From contig JAGAMF010000005.1 of the NCBI GenBank assembly GCA_017624855.1, forward strand, positions 496,001 to 560,000: a DNA stretch of 64,000 nt, written 5' to 3'. Under the pieces are notes generated by a model. That model did not search any database, was not told the DNA's origin, and saw only the letters and a program-made list of their open reading frames with translations. The DNA is from Lachnospiraceae bacterium. Its GTDB lineage: Bacteria; Bacillota; Clostridia; Lachnospirales; Lachnospiraceae. Below are positions 9,629-17,512 of the stretch, piece by piece. Numbering within the stretch: the first letter of the stretch is position 1; every line of letters begins with the position of its first letter. The translations under genes and the position numbers were made by a program.

Positions 9629-10636
9629 ATGCAAAAGCCAAGTGTAGATATTATTATACTAACTTATAAACCGCAAAAACGGTTGATGAAGGTAATTGAT
9701 TTACTGGAAAACCAGTCTTATCCCGTAAATCAGATTATCATCATGAATACGGAAGAAAAGTACTGGAATACATTTTTGTATGGTGAAAAAATATTAAAAA
9801 CCCAGGAAAATATAGTGGTTCATCATTTGTCAAAAATGGAATTTGATCATGGCGATACCAGGAGGAGAGCGGTAAAGCGGTCAAAAGCGGATTATTTTAT
9901 TTGTATGACCGATGATGCGGTGCCGGCAGATGAGAATCTGGTGGCAGAGCTTTTGAAACCTATTTTAGAGAAAAAAGCAGAGTTTTCCTATGCAAGACAA
10001 TTGCCTAATGAAGACTGTGGAGTAATCGAAACTTTTACAAGAGGATTTAATTATCCGGAGGAAAGTTGCGTTAAGAGCAAAGAGGATTTGGAACGCTTAC
10101 AGATTAAAACATATTTCTTCTCAAATGTATGTGCGGCATATACCAGAAGTATATATGACGAACTGGGCGGTTTTGACGACTGCGCGATTTTTAATGAGGA
10201 TATGTTTATTGCGGCAAGAGCCATTAATGCGGGTTATCGTATTGCTTATGCGGCGGATGCAAAAGTTTATCATTCCCATAATTATAAAAACAGCATGCAG
10301 TTTCATCGCAATTTTGATTTGGGAGTATCTCAGGCGATGCATCCGGAAATTTTTGAAAATATATCTTCTACCGGAGAAGGTAAAAAACTGGTAAAACTTA
10401 CCATTGAATATCTAAAAGAACAGAAAAAGAAACGATATATACCTAAATTAATTATTTCCAGCGCTTATAAGTATATAGGATACAAATTAGGAATAAATTA
10501 TAAAAGACTTCCTCAGAATATAGTGTTGAGATGTACACTGAACAAAGAATTCTGGATGCGTCAGAGTATTCGGACGGCGACACAGAATATTGACCCTTAC
10601 AGAGGGTATGGAATGTCTGCGGACGAGCGTAAATAG
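9629..10636 (+). CDS. GT2 glycosyltransferase (rhamnosyltransferase family)
   Basis: 335 aa behind AGGAGG. It has a GT2 fold from residue 3 (SVDIIILTYKPQ), the segment MEFDHGDTRRRA, which resembles the EFDHGGTR motif of dTDP-rhamnosyltransferases, and ICMTDDAVPAD as donor/metal site. NEDMFIAARAINAGYRI is the usual acidic motif near the catalytic base. The C-terminal 80 residues are basic and partly hydrophobic, consistent with peripheral membrane binding. It sits between the LCP terminator and glmS and is probably co-transcribed with glmS, 12 bases away. Rhamnose as donor is an inference from the motif. Confidence 0.83.
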   Translation: MQKPSVDIIILTYKPQKRLMKVIDLLENQSYPVNQIIIMNTEEKYWNTFLYGEKILKTQENIVVHHLSKMEFDHGDTRRRAVKRSKADYFICMTDDAVPADENLVAELLKPILEKKAEFSYARQLPNEDCGVIETFTRGFNYPEESCVKSKEDLERLQIKTYFFSNVCAAYTRSIYDELGGFDDCAIFNEDMFIAARAINAGYRIAYAADAKVYHSHNYKNSMQFHRNFDLGVSQAMHPEIFENISSTGEGKKLVKLTIEYLKEQKKKRYIPKLIISSAYKYIGYKLGINYKRLPQNIVLRCTLNKEFWMRQSIRTATQNIDPYRGYGMSADERK

Positions 10637-10648
10637 GAGGACTTTTAT

Positions 10649-12475
10649 ATGTGTGGAATTGTGGGTTATATAGGAGAAGGACAGGCGGCTCCCATTATAT
10701 TGGACGGACTGGCCAAATTGGAGTACAGAGGATATGATTCTGCCGGCATCGCAGTTTATGACGGTGAGCAGATTCGTATTAAAAAAAGTGTAGGACGACT
10801 AAAAATACTGGTGGAACTTACTCATAACGGTGAAATGCTCCCGGGGAATTTGGGAATCGGGCATACAAGATGGGCAACCCACGGAGCTCCTACAGATGTT
10901 AATTCACATCCACATTACAATGCGAAGGAAACCATTGCGGTAGTTCATAACGGCATTATAGAAAATTATATTAAATTGCGAAATAAAATGGAAAGCAAAG
11001 GCTACAAATTCGTATCGGATACGGATACGGAAGTGCTTGCGCATTTACTGGACTATTACTATAAAGGAAATCCATTAGAGGCCATTACCAAAGTAATGCA
11101 CAGAGTGGAAGGCTCCTATGCTCTGGGTGTTGTTTTTGCTGAGCATCCGGATCGTATTTTTGCGGTTCGTAAAGCAAGTCCCTTAATTGTAGGCCAAAAT
11201 AGTGAAGGTTGTTTTATTGCATCGGATGTACCTGCGATTTTAAAATACACAAGAACCGTTTATTTTATGGAGAATCAGGAAGTTGCCTGCTTGCAGAAGA
11301 ACAAGCTTACCTTTTATTCAGCAGATGAAGAAGTACTTCATAAGGAACCCGTTACCATTGAATGGGATGCACAAGCTGCTGAAAAAGGCGGCTATGAGCA
11401 CTACATGTTAAAGGAAATGTACGAACAGCCTAAGGTTTTGGAAGAAACCTTGCGAAAGTGTATTTCTCACGGCGACATTCGAATTGATGAGTTAAAAATG
11501 TCAGAATCGGATTTTAGGTCAATCAATAAAATTTATATTGTTGCATGCGGTTCTTCTTATCACGCCGGCGTGACCGGAAAATATGTAATAGAAAATATTG
11601 CAAGAGTATCCGTGGAAGTAGATTTGGCATCGGAATTTCGCTATCGAAATCCAATTATTGACGATAAATCTTTGGTAATTGTAATCAGTCAGTCCGGAGA
11701 AACAGCGGACAGTCTGGCGGCAATGGCAGATATGCGAGCCAAAGGCATAAAAGTTACGGGCATTGTGAATGTGGTAGGCAGCAGCATTGCCCGCGATGCA
11801 GACTATATCATGTATACCTGGGCCGGACCGGAAATTGCCGTGGCAACAACCAAGGCATACAGTGCGCAGTTAATGGCACTTTATCTGTTTGCAATGAAGC
11901 TTGGAAAGGCCAAGGGAACCATTGATTCGGAAGTGTTTTCCGGTATGCTGGAAGATTTGAAACTGCTTCCGCAACAGGTGGAGTTTCTTTTATCCAATCG
12001 AAGTAAAATACAGAAATTTGCCAATCGTTATATTGGAGCAAAAAGTATATTTTTTATTGGGCGTGGCATTGATTATGCAATCTCTTTGGAGGGCTCATTA
12101 AAGCTGAAAGAGATTTCTTATATACATTCGGAAGCTTATGCGGCCGGGGAATTGAAGCACGGAACCATATCCTTAATTGAAGAAGGAACGCTTGTGGCCT
12201 GTGTGGCGACTCAGGAGCATTTATATAAAAAGACCATAAGCAATATGGTGGAGGTAAAAGCAAGAGGTGCCTTTGTACTGGCGGTTACCAACGAAGGCAA
12301 TTATGACATGGAGAAGGAAGCGGATTATGTCATATATATTCCCAAAACCAATCCATATTTTGCCAATACATTGGCGATTATACCGTTACAATTGTTCGGA
12401 TATTATGTGGCTGTGGGAAAAGGTTGTGATGTGGATAAGCCCAGAAATCTGGCAAAATCTGTTACTGTAGAGTAA
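10649..12475 (+). CDS. glmS: Glutamine-fructose-6-phosphate aminotransferase
   Basis: 608 aa, full length. It makes glucosamine-6-phosphate from fructose-6-phosphate and glutamine, the first step toward UDP-GlcNAc for peptidoglycan and other glycans. The N-terminal glutaminase begins MCGIVGYIG, so Cys2 becomes the nucleophile, and has GIGHTRWATHG and the VVHNGIIENY block. Two SIS sugar-isomerase domains follow (VACGSSYHAG, SQSGETADS, then FIGRGIDYAISLEGSLKLKEISY), and the C-terminus PRNLAKSVTVE is canonical. A TAGGAGG site precedes the ATG. The 12-base gap to the upstream gene leaves no room for a glmS ribozyme. Confidence 0.97.
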   Translation: MCGIVGYIGEGQAAPIILDGLAKLEYRGYDSAGIAVYDGEQIRIKKSVGRLKILVELTHNGEMLPGNLGIGHTRWATHGAPTDVNSHPHYNAKETIAVVHNGIIENYIKLRNKMESKGYKFVSDTDTEVLAHLLDYYYKGNPLEAITKVMHRVEGSYALGVVFAEHPDRIFAVRKASPLIVGQNSEGCFIASDVPAILKYTRTVYFMENQEVACLQKNKLTFYSADEEVLHKEPVTIEWDAQAAEKGGYEHYMLKEMYEQPKVLEETLRKCISHGDIRIDELKMSESDFRSINKIYIVACGSSYHAGVTGKYVIENIARVSVEVDLASEFRYRNPIIDDKSLVIVISQSGETADSLAAMADMRAKGIKVTGIVNVVGSSIARDADYIMYTWAGPEIAVATTKAYSAQLMALYLFAMKLGKAKGTIDSEVFSGMLEDLKLLPQQVEFLLSNRSKIQKFANRYIGAKSIFFIGRGIDYAISLEGSLKLKEISYIHSEAYAAGELKHGTISLIEEGTLVACVATQEHLYKKTISNMVEVKARGAFVLAVTNEGNYDMEKEADYVIYIPKTNPYFANTLAIIPLQLFGYYVAVGKGCDVDKPRNLAKSVTVE

Positions 12476-12590
12476 AGCCCGGCGGCACTTAACAGAATGT
12501 GTATATTATCATCACATATTTGTCACAGGCTGATTTTATAGTGGTATTCAGGGATGTGTTCGGGAGACTACTGTAAAAGGGAGGATTTTT

Positions 12591-13859
12591 ATGAGCGAAG
12601 AAAATGTGAGAGAAAAGAAAAAAGGCGGTTTTGCACGCAAATTTTTTACAAGCGTAGGCTTAGGTATTGCTTTTGGTATTTTTGCGGGAATCGGCTTTTT
12701 GGGAGTGAAAATTGTTTATGATGTATTGCCTGTTGATGAAATGTTAATTTCGGCAGGTTTAAAAGAAGCGCCGGAAGTTGAAGAGCCTACACTTACCCTG
12801 CAGTTTGCGGAGTGCGGCGTGTTAGTGAGTGAGGCTAATGCTTTGGCAATTGCTGATGAGGGTGTATCCGGGGAAATTTTGGATGTTCCGGAAGTTGTAA
12901 AACAGACCATGCCTTCTATTGTGAGTATTAACTTAACCTCGGATGTGTCTTACCACGGAATGAAGCAGGAAGTAAAGTCTGCCGGTTCCGGTATTATTGT
13001 TGGGCAAAATGAAAATGAGTTGCTGATTGCAACCAATTATCATGTTGTTGAAGGCGGCAAAGAAATCAAAGTGCAGTTTTGTGACGGTACAGAAGGGCTT
13101 GCTACCGTAAAAGGTCAGGATATTCCTATGGATTTGGCGGTTATGTCTGTAAGTTTGGAAGAATTAACCGAAGAAACCAAGGATCAAATTAAAATTATTC
13201 AGTTGGGCAATTCAGATGAATTGGTAGTTGGAGAGGCTGCCATTGCCATTGGTAATTCATTGGGATACGGTCAGTCCGTAACCGTTGGTGTCATCAGTGC
13301 CTTAAACCGTGAAATGGTTCTGGAAAACGGAGAAACGGGAATTTTTATTCAGACGGATGCGGCAATTAATCAGGGTAACTCCGGAGGTGCCCTTTTAAAT
13401 ACCAAGGGAGAATTAATCGGTATTAATTCCAATAAGATGGGTGGTACCTATGTGGAAGGTATGGGCTATGCCATTCCCATTACGACGGCAGAACCTATTA
13501 TTTCGCAGATTATGAACAAGGAAGAGCTGGTAGCGTTACCGGATGAAGAGCAGTCTTATCTTGGAATCAGCGGAGCGACTCTTACAAGCAGTATGGCATC
13601 TCAGCAGGCTGTAAGACCGCCCTTGGGCATTTATGTTGCATCTGTTGTAGAAGACGGACCCGCAGAAAAAGCAGGTTTAAAACGGGGCGATGTTATTACC
13701 AAATTTGAAGGCAATTCCCTTGCAACAATGGAAGAGCTACAGGAATATTTGGCGGCTTATGCAGCGGGAACCACAGTAACCGTTACTTATGAGCGCTTAG
13801 AAGACGGCGAATATGTAGAATACGAATGTCAGATTACCTTAGAGAAAAAAGATTCATAG
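12591..13859 (+). CDS. HtrA/DegP-like membrane-anchored serine protease with PDZ domain
   Basis: 422 aa behind GGGAGG. A short Lys-rich cytoplasmic tail and one membrane helix (about residues 15-42) anchor a trypsin-like domain outside the cell. The triad is His151 (NYHVVEGG), Asp181 (MDLAVM) and Ser264 (NQGNSGGALLN). One PDZ domain occupies roughly residues 325-415 (GIYVASVVEDGPAEKAGLKRGD). HtrA proteins degrade or refold damaged envelope proteins. The ClpX-like gene starts 23 bases downstream, so envelope and cytosolic quality control are probably co-expressed. The region between membrane helix and protease (about residues 60-100) is acidic and not recognised. Confidence 0.93.
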   Translation: MSEENVREKKKGGFARKFFTSVGLGIAFGIFAGIGFLGVKIVYDVLPVDEMLISAGLKEAPEVEEPTLTLQFAECGVLVSEANALAIADEGVSGEILDVPEVVKQTMPSIVSINLTSDVSYHGMKQEVKSAGSGIIVGQNENELLIATNYHVVEGGKEIKVQFCDGTEGLATVKGQDIPMDLAVMSVSLEELTEETKDQIKIIQLGNSDELVVGEAAIAIGNSLGYGQSVTVGVISALNREMVLENGETGIFIQTDAAINQGNSGGALLNTKGELIGINSNKMGGTYVEGMGYAIPITTAEPIISQIMNKEELVALPDEEQSYLGISGATLTSSMASQQAVRPPLGIYVASVVEDGPAEKAGLKRGDVITKFEGNSLATMEELQEYLAAYAAGTTVTVTYERLEDGEYVEYECQITLEKKDS

Positions 13860-13882
13860 AAGAGGACAGACAGAGGAGACTT

Positions 13883-15430
13883 ATGAGTAAAGAATTTGAA
13901 GAATTGGATCATGAGGATATGGAAAAAGAAAATTTCACCGACGAGAAAAGCGATGAAGTTGTAGATTTGAGAGAAGAAATCCATACAGACAAAGAGGACA
14001 GCGACAAAAAGGATGACGAATACGAGGATGTTTGTTTTATGTGTCGTCGACCGGAGCATGTTGCCGGTAAAATGTTTAAGCTTCCCAACAATATCTGTGT
14101 ATGTAACGATTGTATGCATAAAACCATGGATACCGTCAGTCAGTACGATTATCAGGGTATGTTAAACTATCCCGGCATGGGAATGGGTATGAGTATGAGT
14201 CCGGAAGAATTTAATAAATTTTCGGAGCAGTTTCCCGGCATCAGTTTTGTGAATTTGACAGATTTACAGGGGCAGGGAGGAATTCCCAACAAACAGAAAT
14301 TAAAAAAGAAAAAAACTGCCGAGGAGAAGAAAGAAGCACCGGTGATCGATATTAAAAAAGTTCCGGTTCCCCATAAAATCAAGGCGAAATTGGATGATTA
14401 TGTGGTAGGTCAGGAGCAGGCCAAGAAGATTATTTCCGTAGCGGTATATAACCATTATAAAAGAGTTGCCACAAACACCATGGACGAAATTGAAATCGAG
14501 AAATCCAATATTTTAATGATTGGTCCCACCGGGTGCGGTAAGACCTATTTGGTAAAAACACTGGCGAAACTTCTCGATGTGCCTTTGGCCATTGCGGATG
14601 CTACATCTTTAACGGAAGCCGGTTATATTGGTGATGATATTGAAAGTGTGTTAAGCAAGCTTCTTGCGGCAGCAGGAAACGATACAGAGAGAGCGGAGCA
14701 GGGTATTGTTTTTATCGATGAAATCGATAAAATTGCCAAGAAGAAAAACACCAATTCCAGAGATGTCAGCGGTGAGTCTGTACAGCAGGGAATGTTAAAA
14801 TTATTGGAAGGTGCGGAAGTGGAAGTGCCGGTTGGAGCCAACAGCAAGAATGCCATGGTTCCCCTTACTACTATCAATACCAGAAACATTCTGTTTATCT
14901 GTGGCGGAGCATTTCCCGATTTGGACGAAATCATCAAGCAGAGATTGTCAAAACAGACCGGAATCGGTTTTAATGCAGATTTAAAAGACCGCTACGACAA
15001 AGAGAAAAACATCTTAAAAAAGGTAACTGTGGAGGATATTAAGAAATTCGGTATGATCCCGGAATTCGTAGGGCGTCTGCCCATTATCTGTACCATGGAC
15101 GGCCTTGGCAAAGACATGCTGGTGAATATTTTAAAAGAGCCGAAAAATGCTATTTTAAAGCAGTATCAGAAGCTTCTGGAATTGGATGAGGTTCAGCTTC
15201 TTTTTGATGATGATGCAATGGAAGCCATTGCAGAAAAGGCTATTGAAAGAGATACCGGTGCAAGAGCGTTGAGAGCGATTATTGAAGAGTTTATGCTGGA
15301 TATCATGTATGAAATTCCAAAGGATGAAAATATCGGTACCGTAACCATTACCAGAGATTACATTGAGGGTAAAGGCGGTCCCCGTATTGAAATTCGTCAA
15401 AACAGCAAGAGTACAAAATCATCACAATAA
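13883..15430 (+). CDS. clpX: ClpX-like AAA+ unfoldase with acidic N-terminal extension
   Basis: 515 aa from ATG 13883, which follows AGAGGAGAC; typical ClpX is about 420 aa. The first 45 residues are an unusual Asp/Glu-rich tail. A zinc finger follows (Cys51-x2-Cys54 … Cys74-x2-Cys77), then a Met/Gly/Lys-rich linker of about 100 residues. The AAA+ core has Walker A GPTGCGKT (214-221), Walker B VFIDEID, the pore loop AGYIGDD (AGYVGED in E. coli) and RDVSGES. The ClpP-docking tripeptide Ile361-Gly-Phe363 is retained, so partnership with ClpP is plausible. No clpP or tig gene is adjacent; it pairs instead with an htrA-like gene. It may be a second ClpX paralogue rather than the housekeeping copy. 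Confidence 0.85.
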   Translation: MSKEFEELDHEDMEKENFTDEKSDEVVDLREEIHTDKEDSDKKDDEYEDVCFMCRRPEHVAGKMFKLPNNICVCNDCMHKTMDTVSQYDYQGMLNYPGMGMGMSMSPEEFNKFSEQFPGISFVNLTDLQGQGGIPNKQKLKKKKTAEEKKEAPVIDIKKVPVPHKIKAKLDDYVVGQEQAKKIISVAVYNHYKRVATNTMDEIEIEKSNILMIGPTGCGKTYLVKTLAKLLDVPLAIADATSLTEAGYIGDDIESVLSKLLAAAGNDTERAEQGIVFIDEIDKIAKKKNTNSRDVSGESVQQGMLKLLEGAEVEVPVGANSKNAMVPLTTINTRNILFICGGAFPDLDEIIKQRLSKQTGIGFNADLKDRYDKEKNILKKVTVEDIKKFGMIPEFVGRLPIICTMDGLGKDMLVNILKEPKNAILKQYQKLLELDEVQLLFDDDAMEAIAEKAIERDTGARALRAIIEEFMLDIMYEIPKDENIGTVTITRDYIEGKGGPRIEIRQNSKSTKSSQ

Positions 15431-15490
15431 ACGCATGTCATGAAAATGTAACGCATATATTTTAGGAAATGGGTTTTACGGAGTCCGGGG

Positions 15491-17215
15491 ATGGATTGCA
15501 GAACAAGAATTGTTTCCGATGATTATGCGGATTTAATCGTGGATTTTGATTTAGAGGAAGAAAGTTTAAATAATACCGCAGGGGACTTCTGTTTCTATCA
15601 GATAGAAGACAACCTGCGGATTTTTTATGCCAATAGGGAAGAGTTGCCAAAGTTATCCCTATCGGAATATCGTTATCTGTACCTTCCGGTATGTTACGGA
15701 ATTATGCAGAGTGGAGATATAAGTGAGGATAGGAGTTTTAATACATCGGCATTGGAAGAAACCGGAATTCTTCGGGTACAGCGTCCACCTCTGGCATTGA
15801 CGGGAGCCGGTTGTATTTTTGCTTGTATTGATACAGGAATAAACTATACCAATCCGGCATTTCGTAGACCGGACGGCAGCAGTCGCATATTGGCAATTTG
15901 GGATCAGGAGAATCAGGATGGGACTCCGCCGGAGGGATTTTTATACGGCAGTGAATATAGAAGAGGAGTGATAAACGAAGCATTAAACAGCGATAATCCT
16001 ATGGATATTGTGCCTGTCAGAGACATTACGGGACTTCATGGAACTGCTTTGGCAAGTATTGCAGCGGGGAGCAATATTGATGAAGGAAATACTTTTCTTG
16101 GGGCTGCGCCGGATGCGGATATAGTCGTGGTAAAATTGAAGCAGGCAAAGCCCTACTTACGGGAATATTATATGGTGCCGGAAGGAACACCCTGCTATCA
16201 GGAAACGGATATATTAACTGCGTTAAAGTATATAAAAGGCTTTGCCGAAACTTTTAAACGGCCGGTGTGTATCTGTATGGGGCTTGGAACTTCCTATGGT
16301 GATCATGGTGGAAATTCATTATTGGAAAAGTACATCAGTCGGTTGAATACCTTGCGAAATATTGCTGTGGTGTTACCTGCGGGAAATGAGGGAAATGCCG
16401 GTCATCATTACCGGGCAGTTTTTAACAAAAATGAAGGTGCTTTGTTTCGGAATGCCGAAATTAGAGTAGGAGAGGGTACGAGCGGTTTTGTTTTGGAAAT
16501 TTGGGGAAGTGTTCCCGATTTTTTCAGGATATCCGTAAGGTCTCCGGGCGGAGAGGAAATTCGTGATATTTCCTTTCGGTTAAATTCCACCAGAGTGTAT
16601 GATTTTGTGTATTCTTCCACCAGAATTATTGCGGATACCCTGTTGGTGGAGCAGATTTCAGGACAACAATTGGTGGTTTTGCATTTTGAGAATCCTACAC
16701 CGGGAATATGGACAATAGAGGTACGGGCGGAGGAGGTATCCACCGCTGCAACCTGTGATATGTGGCTGCCAATCAGGCAGTTTATGAGTGGGGATACATA
16801 TTTCTTAGAGCCTTCTCCCTATATTACAATAACGGCGCCGGGAACGGGGCGATATGCCAATTGTGTGGCAGCGTACAACGGTGAAACGGGTGGTTTGTTT
16901 CAGGAATCCGGCAGAGGGTTTACCAGAGAGGGCGGAATAAAGCCGGATTTTGCGGCTCCGGGCGTGGATATACCTTCTGTGGTGGGGAGAATAAGCGGTA
17001 CGGGAGCTGCCGCTGCTTTGGCAACCGGTGCTTATCTGCAGTTTATGCAATGGGCGGTTATTGAGGCGAACAGTCCCTTGGTAAACGGAGTAGAAATTAA
17101 AAATTATTTTATCCGCGGAGCAAGAAGAGAAGAAAGTTTGAATTGGCCCAATCGGGAATTGGGATATGGTAAATTAGACATTTACTCAACCTTTGAATTA
17201 CTTCGTCGCTTATAA
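15491..17215 (+). CDS. S8 subtilase-like protein lacking the catalytic serine (pseudoprotease)
   Basis: 574 aa, with no signal peptide visible. The subtilase fold is clear: Asp114 in FACIDTGINY, His183 in TGLHGTALASIAAG and the oxyanion Asn299 in PAGNEGNAGHH. The usual GTSxAA serine block reads ISGTGAAAALATG, so the nucleophile is Gly505 (codon GGA at 17003-17005). The insert between the Asp and His motifs, and the beta-rich insert before the Ser block, resemble Csp-type clostridial subtilases. In Clostridioides difficile, CspC and CspA are known inactive members acting as germination regulators. A similar non-catalytic role is only an inference; the protein could also be an unrelated degenerate S8 enzyme. 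The ribosome-binding site is weak. It is followed by a terminator. Confidence 0.85.
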   Translation: MDCRTRIVSDDYADLIVDFDLEEESLNNTAGDFCFYQIEDNLRIFYANREELPKLSLSEYRYLYLPVCYGIMQSGDISEDRSFNTSALEETGILRVQRPPLALTGAGCIFACIDTGINYTNPAFRRPDGSSRILAIWDQENQDGTPPEGFLYGSEYRRGVINEALNSDNPMDIVPVRDITGLHGTALASIAAGSNIDEGNTFLGAAPDADIVVVKLKQAKPYLREYYMVPEGTPCYQETDILTALKYIKGFAETFKRPVCICMGLGTSYGDHGGNSLLEKYISRLNTLRNIAVVLPAGNEGNAGHHYRAVFNKNEGALFRNAEIRVGEGTSGFVLEIWGSVPDFFRISVRSPGGEEIRDISFRLNSTRVYDFVYSSTRIIADTLLVEQISGQQLVVLHFENPTPGIWTIEVRAEEVSTAATCDMWLPIRQFMSGDTYFLEPSPYITITAPGTGRYANCVAAYNGETGGLFQESGRGFTREGGIKPDFAAPGVDIPSVVGRISGTGAAAALATGAYLQFMQWAVIEANSPLVNGVEIKNYFIRGARREESLNWPNRELGYGKLDIYSTFELLRRL

Positions 17216-17296
17216 TTTTTGACACATAAAAAGCCAATAAATAAAAGGGTTAGGGCGTGTTTTTAACATTTCTTTTTGATAAAATTATTAAAAGTG

Positions 17297-17334
17297 CCGA
17301 TTTTAAATTAATTTTAAAATCGGTCTTTTCTTTT
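17297..17334 (+). terminator. AT-rich terminator after the pseudo-subtilase gene
   Basis: CCGATTTTAAA (around 17297-17308) pairs with TTTAAAATCGG (17313-17323), followed by TCTTTTCTTTT. The stem is long but AT-rich, so strength is uncertain. Confidence 0.6.
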
Positions 17335-17354
17335 ACAAAAACATGTGCTATATT
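17326..17354 (+). promoter_or_regulatory. Extended -10 promoter for the Ig-like membrane protein
   Basis: TATATT (17349-17354) is preceded by TGC, an extended -10, with a weak -35 TTTTCT 17 bases upstream that overlaps the terminator U-tract. The leader of about 150 bases contains two small hairpins, ACGG-GTACT-CCGT and GGTAATG-ATTCTG-CATTACC (about 17434-17453), of unknown role. Confidence 0.45.
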
Positions 17355-17512
17355 CGTGACTACCTTCATAAAAAGCCTGTCTGCAGCAGGTGTTCAAGGT
17401 CTTTTACGGGTACTCCGTGTCTTAGGTAATGATTCTGCATTACCGCAAATTTCCATGGAAAAATATTATGTAATTTAAGGTGCCACCTTTTTGATGAAAG
17501 GAGATTAAATTA

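Noticed and set aside
10600..10650. glmS ribozyme upstream of glmS
   Set aside because: Only 12 bases separate glmS from the previous gene and no ribozyme core is present in the coding sequence before it.
17257..17478. 73-codon open frame between the pseudo-subtilase and the Ig-like protein
   Set aside because: No ribosome-binding site; it crosses the terminator hairpin and the promoter, and the composition is not protein-like.
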